NCBI RefSeq assembly: GCF_001192795.1
Contig: NZ_DF968181.1
Location: 586,342 to 650,341, forward strand
Origin: Flexilinea flocculi
GTDB taxonomy: Bacteria; Chloroflexota; Anaerolineae; Anaerolineales; Anaerolineaceae
DNA: 64,000 bases
Reading direction: 5' to 3'
In this document: piece by piece, positions 1 to 8,199 of the stretch
Layout: each line of letters opens with the position of its first letter
Numbering within the stretch: the stretch's first letter is position 1
Position numbers and translations under genes: made by a program
The notes under the pieces: model-generated
Database searches by the model: none
Told to the model about the DNA's origin: nothing
The model's input: only the letters and a program-made list of their open reading frames with translations

Positions 1-627
1 AGTATCCCGATTGCGATTGATTGTGAAGGAATTGATTTTTTGGCCTTTACCGGTCATAAAAGTTTACTTGGCCCGGTTGGAACCGGAGGTATCGTCTGGG
101 GAAGCCATGTTGATGTAAATCAGATCTTTCCGCTCAAGCAAGGTGGGACTGGCAGCGCTTCGGATCGCTATGTTCAGCCTGATTTTCTACCCGATAAGTT
201 CGAAAGCGGTACACTGAATACAGTCGGGCTAGCAGGATTAAAAGCAGGAATCGATTGGATTAATCGGAATCAACAGAATCTGGTATATTTGAAAAAAGGA
301 GAACTTTTTCGGGAATTTCTCAATGAAATTCGATCGATAAGACGTGTTCACGTTTTCTGCGCTGAAAAAATTGAAAATCAAGGATTTGTTTTTTCGTTGA
401 CTATTGATGGGATTGATAATGGTTTTGCAGCGCAATGGCTGGATGAAGAAAAAGGTATTCTCTCAAGGGTCGGTTTACATTGTGCCCCTCTTGCTCACCG
501 ATTCCTTCATTCCTTCCCCGCTGGAACCATTCGTTTTGCTGCTTCACCTTTTACGACCTCTCAGGATTTTGAAGCCTGTATTGAAGCAGTAAAAATTTTG
601 GCTGAGAATACGACAACATTGCATTGA
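1..627 (+). CDS. cysteine desulfurase family protein (5' end outside window)
   Basis: PLP-dependent class V aminotransferase-fold enzyme that would take sulfur or selenium from (seleno)cysteine. The frame is open from base 1, so the N-terminal part is missing. The PLP-lysine motif FTGHKSLLGPVGTGG is at visible residues 16-30, and the catalytic-cysteine loop RVGLHCAPLAHR lies near the C-terminus, followed by the GTIRFA segment typical of the family. The next gene is a DUF3343 protein, and YqeC/YqeB/XdhC genes follow. This points to a role in selenium or sulfur delivery to molybdenum hydroxylases rather than general Fe-S assembly. The family call is firm; the pathway role is inferred from neighbours. 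Confidence 0.88.
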   Translation, partial: SIPIAIDCEGIDFLAFTGHKSLLGPVGTGGIVWGSHVDVNQIFPLKQGGTGSASDRYVQPDFLPDKFESGTLNTVGLAGLKAGIDWINRNQQNLVYLKKGELFREFLNEIRSIRRVHVFCAEKIENQGFVFSLTIDGIDNGFAAQWLDEEKGILSRVGLHCAPLAHRFLHSFPAGTIRFAASPFTTSQDFEACIEAVKILAENTTTLH

Positions 628-629
628 TC

Positions 630-854
630 ATGAAAGAGTTTGTTTTATTAGTTTATACATCCAGTCATGCAATTGGCATTGAGAAAAAACTCAAAAACCT
701 TGGGGTTCCTTGCAAATTATCTTCAATTCCGCGAAATCTCAGTTCGGATTGCGGTATTTGTGTTCGGTTTGATGAAATCGGATTAAAGACTGTTGAAGAC
801 CTTGTAAAAACATTACCTTTCGACATTCAAGAAATCGTTGCATTGGAGTCATAA
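630..854 (+). CDS. DUF3343 small protein (putative Se/S carrier)
   Basis: A 74-residue protein resembling the DUF3343 family, which commonly sits beside cysteine desulfurases in selenium-metabolism clusters. A CxxC pair (C41, C44 in SSDCGICVRF) could carry a persulfide or selenide. The ATG at 630 is preferred over an upstream in-frame TTG because it falls just after the stop of the upstream desulfurase gene, so the two are probably translationally coupled. Family recognition rests on length, the CxxC motif and context. The carrier role is a hypothesis. Confidence 0.75.
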   Translation: MKEFVLLVYTSSHAIGIEKKLKNLGVPCKLSSIPRNLSSDCGICVRFDEIGLKTVEDLVKTLPFDIQEIVALES

Positions 855-907
855 ATCGCTGCTTTTTGTAATCAATACTTGGATTTTATATAATGAGTGA
901 AAAATTT

Positions 908-1031
908 CAGTTATTCGAAATATGAAAAGAATCCTTGTTGTTCTTATGGTTTTGTGCTTCACGTAAAACCATAAGAACAATAAGTTTTCTTTTTTTTTAT
1001 TCGGAAGGTGATTCCATATTTCGAATTGCTG
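908..1031 (-). repeat. TTCGAA hairpin element, copy 1 (hairpin)
   Basis: First of two copies filling the 482-bp gap between the DUF3343 gene and yqeC. The left terminus CAGTTATTCGAAATATG and right terminus CCATATTTCGAATTGCTG are inverted repeats. The hairpin arms are 934-953 and 965-984 (20 bp with one G:U pair), around an apex reading GTGCTTCAC. The short arm is on the left (26 nt) and the long arm on the right (47 nt), the reverse of most copies. It contains no coding potential. Confidence 0.85.
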
Positions 1032-1170
1032 GAAAATGTCAACAAAAATACTTCCCATCGTTTGATATACTGTGTTTATACGTTTTTTTGTGAAGATTTT
1101 AAACTCCAGGAATGATCTTGTTTTTCAGTTCGTGTATGAAAATCCACTCATGTACTCCTGGAATTGAGAG

Positions 1171-1318
1171 CTGTAATTCGGTATTTGGCAACCCAAGAGT
1201 AGAAATACAAATATTCTATTTAAATAAATAATGAAAGTTTGTTATTGTGTTATTTTTATACGCAAAGTGTTATAAACAACACGGCAACTAACAATTCTTT
1301 CCATATTGAGACTTTTTG
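1171..1318 (+). repeat. TTCGAA hairpin element, copy 2 (diverged)
   Basis: A diverged copy just upstream of yqeC. The left terminus CTGTAATTCGGTATTTGG (1171-1188) and right terminus CCATATTGAGACTTTTTG (1301-1318) still match the family. The hairpin arms 1237-1263 and 1267-1292 pair imperfectly, with two G:U pairs and an ACGC-AAA-GTGT apex. The left arm is about 20 nt longer than in other copies. Confidence 0.6.
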
Positions 1319-1336
1319 ACTTGAGAGGGATGCCTT

Positions 1337-2086
1337 ATGCTTGATGAAATTATGTTGACACAAGATTCTGTAACTGCCATCGTAGGAGCTGGCGGAAAGA
1401 CATCACTGATGCTTTATTTAGCCCGAATGGTTCCCCGGACTTGTCTGATCACGACAACCACGAAAGTCGGGAGTGATCAAATTCTTGAAGCTGATGCAAG
1501 GTTCTGTTATTCGGAATTTCTTATGCGTAACACTCCCGTTTATCCAAAACGGATGATCTGGGTCAGTCCTGAACTGTCAACATCGAATACAAAGATCTCA
1601 GGCTTTGAACTGGATCAATTTTCTGAATTTGCCGCTGTCGCAAAAAAGAGGATGCTGCCAGTGATCGTTGAAGCGGATGGGGCGCACATGAGACACATTA
1701 AAGCGCCTGCTCAACATGAACCTGTGATTCCAAAAGAAACAAATTTTCTGCTGCATGTCACGGGTATGGATGTTCTCGGAAAACCTGCCGATGATCAAAA
1801 TGTTCACAGACTTCCGTTTTTTTTGGATGTTACAGAATTGCGTGAAGGTGATATTCTTAATGAAGAAAGCATCATCAGATTATTGCTTCATCCGGAAGGA
1901 GGATTTAAAAACAGCCCTTCTTTCTGCAAGAAAATCGCAGTTCTCAATCAGGTTGATACATCGGATTTGATGGATGCTGCTTATCGGATTTCTAAAGTAT
2001 TATTGGAAAATGGAATTGATGATGTGTGGATATCACGTTTATTTCCGGGAAAGGATGCATTGATTAAATCATTGAAATCAAAATAA
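1337..2086 (+). CDS. yqeC: YqeC family selenium-dependent hydroxylase accessory protein, copy 1
   Basis: A 249-residue P-loop protein of the YqeC family, whose genes travel with selenium-dependent molybdenum hydroxylase loci; the biochemical role is unproven. The Walker A-like motif GAGGKTS is at residues 17-23, followed by a TTTTK segment. Further conserved stretches are EADGAHMRHIKAP, EPVIP and LNQVDT (a possible base-recognition motif). A ribosome site GAGAGGGA at 1323-1330 supports the ATG at 1337. A second, clearly paralogous copy follows 98 bp downstream. Confidence 0.85.
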   Translation: MLDEIMLTQDSVTAIVGAGGKTSLMLYLARMVPRTCLITTTTKVGSDQILEADARFCYSEFLMRNTPVYPKRMIWVSPELSTSNTKISGFELDQFSEFAAVAKKRMLPVIVEADGAHMRHIKAPAQHEPVIPKETNFLLHVTGMDVLGKPADDQNVHRLPFFLDVTELREGDILNEESIIRLLLHPEGGFKNSPSFCKKIAVLNQVDTSDLMDAAYRISKVLLENGIDDVWISRLFPGKDALIKSLKSK

Positions 2087-2184
2087 TTTTTTCAGAAATG
2101 AAAAAAAAGTATAAACAGCCAAATTAGCCGAAATCCATTTTTCTTTCAAAATTCAGGTTTGCCGTAAAAAGGGAAATAAAAGTC

Positions 2185-2961
2185 ATGTTCATTGACAAAT
2201 CTTTTACGCAAAAATCGATTGTCTCAATTGCAGGTGCTGGTGGAAAGACTTCCTTATTGTTTTTTCTTGCAAAAAAGTGTCCCTGTCCTTGTCTGATAAC
2301 GACTACGACAAAAATTGAAGCTCGGCATATATCAGGAGCTGATGCATATTTTACTTTTTCTGATTTTCTTCATCAATCAGAATCATTTTCCAATCATAAA
2401 GTGACTTGGGTGAGCCCTTCGCTCGATATTGAAAATGGACAGATAATCGGTTTCCCCTTGGATCTTTTTTATGAGTTCGCGGATTGTGCAAAAAAGTTGT
2501 CCTTGCCGATTTTTTTAGAAGCGGATGGTACTCATTTACAGCATATAAAAGCTCCAACCATTGGCGAACCTGTCATTCCACTCGATACCAATTTTCTTTT
2601 TCACATTACCGGTCTGGATGTTTTGGGAAAACAAATTATTGCGGAGAATGTTGACAGGCTCGATGATTTCCTGAAAATTACTGGCACAAAAGAAGGAGAT
2701 TTCATAACAGAAGCAATTATTGAAAAATTAATACTTCATCCGTTAGGTGGTTTTAAAAACGCACCAGTGGATTGCAAACGTATTGCGGTTTTAAACCAGG
2801 CAGATACACCGAAATTGGAAGCACAAGGGGACTCCATCGCTTTGCACCTTCTGGAAAATGGATTGGAATGTGTCTGGATTTCCAGTATGAATCCAGCTCG
2901 GGAAATGTTTATCAGGGCAGTCACCTGGCAGGGAAAACAGCTTTATAATTTTTGGCTGTAA
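2185..2961 (+). CDS. yqeC: YqeC family selenium-dependent hydroxylase accessory protein, copy 2
   Basis: A 258-residue paralogue of the preceding gene. It is collinear along its whole length, with GAGGKTS again at residues 17-23, and TTTTKIE, EADGTHLQHIKAP, EPVIP and LNQADT. The two copies differ at many positions throughout, so the duplication is old or one copy was acquired. AAGGGA lies ahead of the ATG. The gap to copy 1 (2087-2184) holds no clear terminator. YqeB follows 157 bp downstream, which suggests one transcription unit. Confidence 0.85.
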   Translation: MFIDKSFTQKSIVSIAGAGGKTSLLFFLAKKCPCPCLITTTTKIEARHISGADAYFTFSDFLHQSESFSNHKVTWVSPSLDIENGQIIGFPLDLFYEFADCAKKLSLPIFLEADGTHLQHIKAPTIGEPVIPLDTNFLFHITGLDVLGKQIIAENVDRLDDFLKITGTKEGDFITEAIIEKLILHPLGGFKNAPVDCKRIAVLNQADTPKLEAQGDSIALHLLENGLECVWISSMNPAREMFIRAVTWQGKQLYNFWL

Positions 2962-3118
2962 ATTGATCATCGCATTAACAATATAAAATATCGATCGACC
3001 TTGCAAATGAATACCGCGGATTTAGTGGGCATTTATTCCTGCATTTCGCAAAATTGCAATAACAACAAATTAATCTTTAAATATATAGAACTGTTTCGTA
3101 TTCAGGAAATGAGAAAAA

Positions 3119-3934
3119 ATGAAAATTCATTCAATCGCTGCATTTAAAGGCGCCGGTGATCTGGCATCCGGAGCCGCAATCCGGTTGTGGAGGAGCGGAT
3201 TCCGGGTAATCCTTACGGAACTGCCAAGACCGTTATGTATTCGTCGTTCGGTTGCTTTTGCAAATACTGTTTTTGATGGAAATATGCGTGTAGAAGATGT
3301 AGAAAGCGCTCTGATTTCTGATTGTTCTCAGGCGGAAGCTGTCTGGGCTGAGAATAAAATTCCGGTTATTATCGATCCTGAATTCAAAAAAACGCTTGCA
3401 TTAAAACCGGATATCATCATTGATGCGAGAATTACAAAAATATGGCAAGCGGACACACATATCAATGATGCTTCCCTGGTTATAGGATTGGGCCCGGGTT
3501 TTAGAGCTGGAGACAACGTTCATGCAGTGATTGAAACGAATCGCGGGCACAATTTGGGACGTGTCATTTGGATTGGAGAAGCAGAACCGAATACAGGAAC
3601 GCCAGGAGAAATTAAAGGGCAGAGCGTTAAGAGAGTTCTCAAAGCACCCTGTGACGGTTTCTTCTATCCGCAGGTACAGATCGGAGATTTTATTAAAGCC
3701 GGAGAGACAATGGCAGTTGTCAATGACCAACCTGTGACAGCAGGAATTGACGGCATTGTACGGGGTGTTATTTATCCGGGAATTTTTGTTGAACAGGGAT
3801 TGAAAATAATGGATATCGATCCTCGGGGAAAACGGGAACACTGTTTTTCGGTTTCTGATAAAGCTAGCGCTATCGGCGGAGGTATTCTGGAAGCGATTCT
3901 TTCCTGGAACGTGCGAGAATCATTTCTGCAATGA
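3119..3934 (+). CDS. yqeB: selenium-dependent molybdenum cofactor biosynthesis protein YqeB
   Basis: A 271-residue protein of the YqeB (EF2563) family, linked by gene context to selenium-dependent molybdenum hydroxylases. The N-terminus has a nucleotide-binding-like segment FKGAGDLASGAAIRL. A central GLGPGFRAG and the C-terminal KASAIGGGILEAIL are also typical. Residues from about 175 contain a small barrel-like segment (VLKAPCDGFF, GDFIKAGETMAVV). The last 65 bp overlap, tail to tail, the 3' end of xdhC on the other strand. Confidence 0.85.
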   Translation: MKIHSIAAFKGAGDLASGAAIRLWRSGFRVILTELPRPLCIRRSVAFANTVFDGNMRVEDVESALISDCSQAEAVWAENKIPVIIDPEFKKTLALKPDIIIDARITKIWQADTHINDASLVIGLGPGFRAGDNVHAVIETNRGHNLGRVIWIGEAEPNTGTPGEIKGQSVKRVLKAPCDGFFYPQVQIGDFIKAGETMAVVNDQPVTAGIDGIVRGVIYPGIFVEQGLKIMDIDPRGKREHCFSVSDKASAIGGGILEAILSWNVRESFLQ

Positions 3935-4934
3935 TGCTGACAGCAATTTCTGCCGGTGTTTCTCCGTGAATCGGGAGTCCGATGGGAGAATGGATCCGTT
4001 TGATTTGCTCCTCATCTATGCCTTCTTTTCTTAATCGTTCATAAATCAGATCCCGTTTGTTTTTACTGCCGATCATTCCGATATAAAATGCGTCAGTACG
4101 AAGGACCTGTTTCAGAACGTCATAATCTCCCAGGTGTCCTCGCGTGACGATAATGATAAAGCTTTGATTGTCAATTGGGAGGTTTGGCAAGTCTGTATAG
4201 GATTTCACTGTAAGAACCTGACAATTTGGAAATCTCTCTTGATTGGAAAATTCAGCTCGATCATCCAGAACGACCGTCTGAAAACCGACAAAGTCAGCAA
4301 GGAACGCTGTGTCCTTGGCTACATGTCCTCCGCCAAAAATAAAGGCAGTATTCTTTTTTTGAACCTTATCCGCAAAAATAATTTCAGAGCTGTCCGGATT
4401 TCGAAGCAGCATCGTTGGCTGCTCAGATTGAAAAATGGTCTTAAGCGTCTCCTCCTTCAAGAAAAGATTGCCGATGATGGCTTTTTCTTCGGTAATAAAG
4501 CAAAAATCTGATGATTGTCTTGGAAAGTTTTCTTTAGAATACTGCGTTATCAGCCATCCTTTTCCTTGACCTGATATGGCAGCTATTGCTTTTCTGAATA
4601 CTTCAGATAGAGATGGATCAGATCCTGATATAAATGAAAGTAAAACTTCTCCAAGACCTCCGCAGACCATGTCAAATGCAGAAGCTTCTTTCCCTGTCAG
4701 TGAGTATTCAAATAATTTTGAGCATCCGGCTTCAAAGACCTCGTCCGCGGATTGAATTGCATTCGCTTCCAATTTTCCTCCGCCGATCGTTCCAACAATC
4801 GAATGATCTCTGTGGATCAGCATTTTCGTCCCGGAAGATCGGGGTGTAGCGCCTATGCTTTCAATCATGGTTGCCAGAACGACGTCTTCATGTTTCCCGA
4901 TGCTTTGAATGATTGCTTCGAATATTTTTTCCAT
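3870..4934 (-). CDS. xdhC: XdhC family protein (molybdenum cofactor insertion/sulfuration)
   Basis: A 354-residue XdhC/CoxI-type protein; family members bind molybdenum cofactor and help load xanthine dehydrogenase-type enzymes. Residues 28-60 hold the N-terminal domain motif IGATPRSSGTKM with IGGGKLEA. A Rossmann-like C-terminal part has FIFGGGHVAKDTAF, LDDRAEF, IVTRGHLGDYD, IGMIGSKNKRDL and SPIGLPIHGETPAEIAVSI. It lies 13 bp downstream of a PadR regulator and overlaps yqeB tail to tail. No hydroxylase subunit is present in this window. Confidence 0.9.
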   Translation of the reverse strand: MEKIFEAIIQSIGKHEDVVLATMIESIGATPRSSGTKMLIHRDHSIVGTIGGGKLEANAIQSADEVFEAGCSKLFEYSLTGKEASAFDMVCGGLGEVLLSFISGSDPSLSEVFRKAIAAISGQGKGWLITQYSKENFPRQSSDFCFITEEKAIIGNLFLKEETLKTIFQSEQPTMLLRNPDSSEIIFADKVQKKNTAFIFGGGHVAKDTAFLADFVGFQTVVLDDRAEFSNQERFPNCQVLTVKSYTDLPNLPIDNQSFIIIVTRGHLGDYDVLKQVLRTDAFYIGMIGSKNKRDLIYERLRKEGIDEEQIKRIHSPIGLPIHGETPAEIAVSIIAEMILARSRKESLPEYLRR

Positions 4935-4947
4935 GCAAAAATCTTTT

Positions 4948-5502
4948 TTATAAATTGGTGGATTGCTGCTTTATGTCAATGCATTCTTGAAGCCACGAGA
5001 TCATGGCTTCGAGACTCTTAATTCGAAAATCAAAAACGATTTTCGGATACAGACTTTCTGAAGAGATCATTTCTTTTCGTTTTTGGTAATCCAGCAGCCA
5101 TTTTTCACAGATGGCAATCTGTTTTTCAATGACGGGTGAAAACAGACTTTGCGGTTCGTCTTTTAGAAAGTACAGTTTTGCCAAGAAATCAGATCGAAGC
5201 ATCCGAGGCTGTTGGACCGGTTCCAATTTCCATTGCTGAAACATATCATTTCCGCGATCGGTTAATGAATATACTTTTTTAAAGGGGAAGGCATCTCCAG
5301 AGATAATTTTTGATTGAATCAAACCGTTTTTTTCGATCTTATCCAGAATAGCATAAAGCTGACTTTGATTAAAATGCCAGATAATACGAAGTTCTTCCTG
5401 CGTGCTCAGGATTTTTGATAAATCATATGCATGAATGGGCTTTTTTTTGATAATTCCCAGTAAAATATATTCCACAGACAAAGGATCTTGTTTTCTTGAC
5501 AT
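4948..5502 (-). CDS. PadR family transcriptional regulator
   Basis: A 184-residue regulator. Residues 8-85 form a winged helix-turn-helix with the PadR pattern SVEYILLGIIKKKPIHAYDL, and the C-terminal part is a helical Vir-type dimerisation region. It sits directly upstream of xdhC (13-bp gap, same strand), so the pair is probably co-transcribed and the regulator may control molybdenum hydroxylase genes. Effector unknown. Confidence 0.88.
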   Translation of the reverse strand: MSRKQDPLSVEYILLGIIKKKPIHAYDLSKILSTQEELRIIWHFNQSQLYAILDKIEKNGLIQSKIISGDAFPFKKVYSLTDRGNDMFQQWKLEPVQQPRMLRSDFLAKLYFLKDEPQSLFSPVIEKQIAICEKWLLDYQKRKEMISSESLYPKIVFDFRIKSLEAMISWLQECIDIKQQSTNL

Positions 5503-5551
5503 AATTGTTTCCTTTTCTTTGATTGTATCAAAAACCGAAATGATTGGAGCT

Positions 5552-5670
5552 CAGTAATTCGAAATAAAGCGCTCCGAAATATGGATTCGTAACAATTTGA
5601 GATTTGGGAAAAACCTTGAGGGGAAAAGGGAAAACACAACAAGTTTTTTTCCACATTTTTCGAATCGCTG
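5552..5670. repeat. TTCGAA hairpin element, copy 3 (hairpin lost)
   Basis: The left terminus CAGTAATTCGAAAT (from 5552) and right terminus CACATTTTTCGAATCGCTG (to 5670) match the family. The interior still has one stem arm (AAAACACAACAAG) but its partner is missing, so no strong hairpin forms. It fills part of the 408-bp gap between the divergent padR and rpmB genes. Confidence 0.6.
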
Positions 5671-5706
5671 AGAAATATGTTAGAATATCTTTCCGTTGGT
5701 TTGCGG

Positions 5707-5779
5707 CCATTAAATCGAAATTTGGAAGACCGTTTTGAAAAAAATGAAAAATCAATTTACCCATTTTTCGAATCGCTGG
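5707..5779. repeat. TTCGAA element remnant, copy 4
   Basis: A short derivative without a hairpin. A degenerate left end ATTAAATCGAAATTTGG and a right end CCATTTTTCGAATCGCTGG flank about 35 bp. Its right end abuts the rpmB promoter -10 box. Confidence 0.5.
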
Positions 5780-5787
5780 TTCGTGGT

Positions 5788-5793
5788 ATAATC
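5788..5793 (+). promoter_or_regulatory. rpmB promoter -10 box
   Basis: A perfect TATAAT about 120 nt ahead of rpmB and only 8 nt past the end of a repeat remnant. The -35 region (around 5765-5770) falls inside the remnant and is weak. Confidence 0.55.
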
Positions 5794-5910
5794 AATGTCT
5801 GTTTGGAAAGGGCGGGATTCTTTATTGTTTGTGATTTATCTACCAGTGTAAATGAATCACATACAATAAAGAAAACCAGATTCAACTTGTTATGAAAGGA
5901 ATTGGCTAAA

Positions 5911-6093
5911 ATGGCAAAATGTGAAGTCTGCGGAAAAGCAACAGTATTCGGGCATAACAGAAGTTTTTCACAACGTGCAACAAATCGTGCGTTTCATCCG
6001 AATCTGCAGAAGATTACCGTTTATGAAGACGGACGTCCCGTTCAAAAAACTTTGTGCGCCAAATGCATTCGCACAATGGCGAAGGCAAAATAA
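5911..6093 (+). CDS. rpmB: 50S ribosomal protein L28
   Basis: A 60-residue L28 of the zinc-binding type: N-terminal CEVCGK and C-terminal LCAKCIRTM give two CxxC pairs. The stretch GHNRSFSQRATNRAFHPNLQ is typical. The ATG at 5911 with GAAAGGA upstream is preferred over an in-frame TTG at 5902. It is monocistronic, with its own promoter and a terminator 18 bp downstream. Confidence 0.95.
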   Translation: MAKCEVCGKATVFGHNRSFSQRATNRAFHPNLQKITVYEDGRPVQKTLCAKCIRTMAKAK

Positions 6094-6110
6094 AATCGGA
6101 AAAGTAAAAG

Positions 6111-6144
6111 AAAACTTCTCAAATTTTTTTGAGAAGTTTTTTTT
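6111..6144 (+). terminator. rho-independent terminator after rpmB
   Basis: AAAACTTCTCAAA and TTTGAGAAGTTTT form a 13-bp stem over a short T loop, followed by a T-run. The stretch from here to 6272 holds nothing else I can identify. Confidence 0.85.
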
Positions 6145-6272
6145 ATTATGTATTAAAGAAAAACACCTTGTAATTTAAGAGAAGCTCGGAAGGTTTTCCG
6201 GATGAAAGAGGGAGATTGTGTTTGTCTGTAACTTCAGGTGCAATCAGGTGCAGCTGGTGGTTATGATTCCAA

Positions 6273-6956
6273 TTACTCAGCAACCGAAGATCCACGAATA
6301 GCTTTTATACCGGCTGCATACCCCTGCGGGTACTTAAATATCGATGTGCCTGCGACAAAGACATCAGCACCGGCTTCTCTGCACTGGCGAGCTGTTTTCT
6401 CATTAATTCCTCCATCGACCTGAATTCTTAAGTCTAAATTCCTTTCATCGCTCCATTTTCGTATCTGCATAATTTTTTGAAGTGAGTCTGGTATAAATTT
6501 TTGCCCGCCAAAGCCAGGATTTACTGTCATAACCAGCACCATATCGACCAGTGATAACAGCGGTTCAACCATCGTGACCGGTGTCCCTGGATTGATCGCG
6601 ACAGCCGGGCTGATACCGGATTGCCGAATTTCCATGAGTGTGTAAAAAATATTGGCATTGTTTTCACAATGGACTGTTAAGATATCCGCTCCGGCTTTGA
6701 TAAATTTCTGAATATGGTTTTCGGGATGAACAATCATCAGGTGGACGTCTATCGGTACAGAACTGACTGATTTAATGGCTTCAACTACAGGATTGCCTAT
6801 CGTGATATTGGGTACAAACACGCCGTCCATGACATCAGCGTGAATCCAATCGGCACCGGCAGCGGTGACATTTCGAATTTCATTTCCGATCTGCATAAAG
6901 TCTGCAGCCAACAATGAAGGGGAGATAATCTCTTTTTTTGTTTTCATGATGGTCAT
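6273..6956 (-). CDS. rpe: ribulose-phosphate 3-epimerase
   Basis: A 227-residue TIM-barrel enzyme interconverting ribulose 5-phosphate and xylulose 5-phosphate in the pentose phosphate pathway. Family motifs appear in order: SPSLLAADF, HADVMDGVFVPN, DVHLMIVHPE, VMTVNPGFGGQ and VDGGIN. Length is normal. The start could be the ATG at 6956 or a second ATG three codons in (6947); neither has a strong ribosome site. It stands alone on the minus strand. Confidence 0.95.
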   Translation of the reverse strand: MTIMKTKKEIISPSLLAADFMQIGNEIRNVTAAGADWIHADVMDGVFVPNITIGNPVVEAIKSVSSVPIDVHLMIVHPENHIQKFIKAGADILTVHCENNANIFYTLMEIRQSGISPAVAINPGTPVTMVEPLLSLVDMVLVMTVNPGFGGQKFIPDSLQKIMQIRKWSDERNLDLRIQVDGGINEKTARQCREAGADVFVAGTSIFKYPQGYAAGIKAIRGSSVAE

Positions 6957-7035
6957 AATGTTTAATGAATTTCTTTCTTTTAATGCGATGAGTGTCTGAA
7001 TTGAATTATTTTCTCTCTATTTATAAATGTTTTTC

Positions 7036-7052
7036 CAAATTTCGAATTACTG
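7036..7052. repeat. TTCGAA element, right-end remnant
   Basis: CAAATTTCGAATTACTG matches one terminus of the element family, without partner or hairpin. It lies in the gap between the kinase gene and rpe. Confidence 0.45.
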
Positions 7053-7161
7053 TTCATCATAATATTATTTTTATGATTCACGATATTTTAATTATGCATG
7101 AAATTCTTATAAATCAGGATCATTTCGGTTTGTACCGGTGATATCTCCTTCCCTTGATGAG

Positions 7162-7998
7162 TCAAGGATAAACCGGATGTTCAGCCCAACGCTCATATTC
7201 ATGCAGCAATTCTTCTGCATCAGAAAATCGATTGGATGGATTCTTTTCGATCGATTTCAGGATGATTTTTTCCAGATATGGATGAATCGGCGGATTGACA
7301 TCTGAAGGTAAGGAGGCATTCATTTCATGATGCATTCGAATAACTTCCTCAGCATCATTGCTGAAAAACGGAAGTTTTCCGACAAAGATCTGATATAGTA
7401 TGATACCGATGCTGTAGACATCCGTAGTTTTTTTCGGATAAATACCATCAGACAATTCGGGAGACATATAAAGCGGCGACCCCCAGACGATCTCTTCATC
7501 CATACTATTGTCTGCGGGAACAGCCTTCCGAGCTTCACCAAAATCAGTCAACTTTAAAATATGATTAATCGTAATGAGAAAATTCAACGGTTTAATATCA
7601 CAGTGAATAATTTCTGACCGGTGTACTGCGGCAACTCCGCAGCATATCTGCAGACCGATTGATTTCACCAAATCCGGATGATTCTTTTTTGAGGTTTGCA
7701 GTAAATTCCATAGCGTTATTCCTTCGACATATTCCTGTATAATATATTGCTGTCCGTCAATTTCAAAATAATCCAGGATACGAACGACATTTGGATGGTT
7801 GACGCAAGATTGGAGCACAGCTTCGTTTCGAAATTTATTCCATCGTTTTTCATCATTTCGAAAAATATCTTTTAATTTTTTGATTACGACAATCTGATCT
7901 GAATTTTTTACATTCGCCAGGAAAATGTCTGCCAGACCTCCGGCAGTAAGATATCGGATTTGATGGAAATGGTTTGCAAGATAAGAATGATTACGCAT
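7162..7998 (-). CDS. serine/threonine protein kinase (compact, soluble)
   Basis: A 278-residue Hanks-type kinase domain without membrane segment or PASTA repeats. The lysine of VVIKK (K40), glutamate E59, catalytic loop HCDIKPLNF (D134, K136, N139), DFG (152-154) and SPE (179-181) are present. Two oddities stand out. The glycine loop reads LTAGGLADIF rather than GxGxxG, and the HRD arginine is a cysteine. The kinase should still be active because the catalytic residues are intact. It is divergent from an SH3-like protein and a PP2C phosphatase, its likely partners. Confidence 0.9.
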   Translation of the reverse strand: MRNHSYLANHFHQIRYLTAGGLADIFLANVKNSDQIVVIKKLKDIFRNDEKRWNKFRNEAVLQSCVNHPNVVRILDYFEIDGQQYIIQEYVEGITLWNLLQTSKKNHPDLVKSIGLQICCGVAAVHRSEIIHCDIKPLNFLITINHILKLTDFGEARKAVPADNSMDEEIVWGSPLYMSPELSDGIYPKKTTDVYSIGIILYQIFVGKLPFFSNDAEEVIRMHHEMNASLPSDVNPPIHPYLEKIILKSIEKNPSNRFSDAEELLHEYERWAEHPVYP

Positions 7999-8062
7999 TG
8001 TTATATAATTATAAATTGTATGGTTTGATTCATTTTGGAATTAGCATTTTGGAATCTGGATT

Positions 8063-8108
8063 AACCTTTCGAATACAACAAGGACTCTTTTTATATTTCG
8101 AATTACTG
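8063..8108. repeat. TTCGAA element remnant (no hairpin)
   Basis: A short derivative: CCTTTCGAATACAACAAGG at one end and ATATTTCGAATTACTG at the other, in the divergent region between the kinase and the SH3-like gene. Confidence 0.45.
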
Positions 8109-8199
8109 CTTTGGAATCAACAAATGATCATCCTTCACATAACTCGAATTGGTGCCAAAACATTAACAGGTAACACATTGCCATTCATTTGGATTCATA

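Noticed and set aside
908-1031. Elements as simple rho-independent terminators
   Set aside because: Stems are AT-rich and over 20 bp, occur upstream of genes and between divergent genes as often as after genes, and lie in fixed-length flanks with conserved ends; T-runs are inconsistent.
3401-3841. 146-codon open frame antisense to yqeB
   Set aside because: Lies entirely within a well-supported gene, has no ribosome site or recognisable protein features; a shadow frame.
1-4934. Selenoprotein with in-frame TGA in the selenium cluster
   Set aside because: All frames here end at stops consistent with family lengths; I saw no frame that continues recognisably past a TGA.
5677-5895. 72-codon frame upstream of rpmB
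   Set aside because: Made of repeat-element sequence and overlaps the rpmB promoter.
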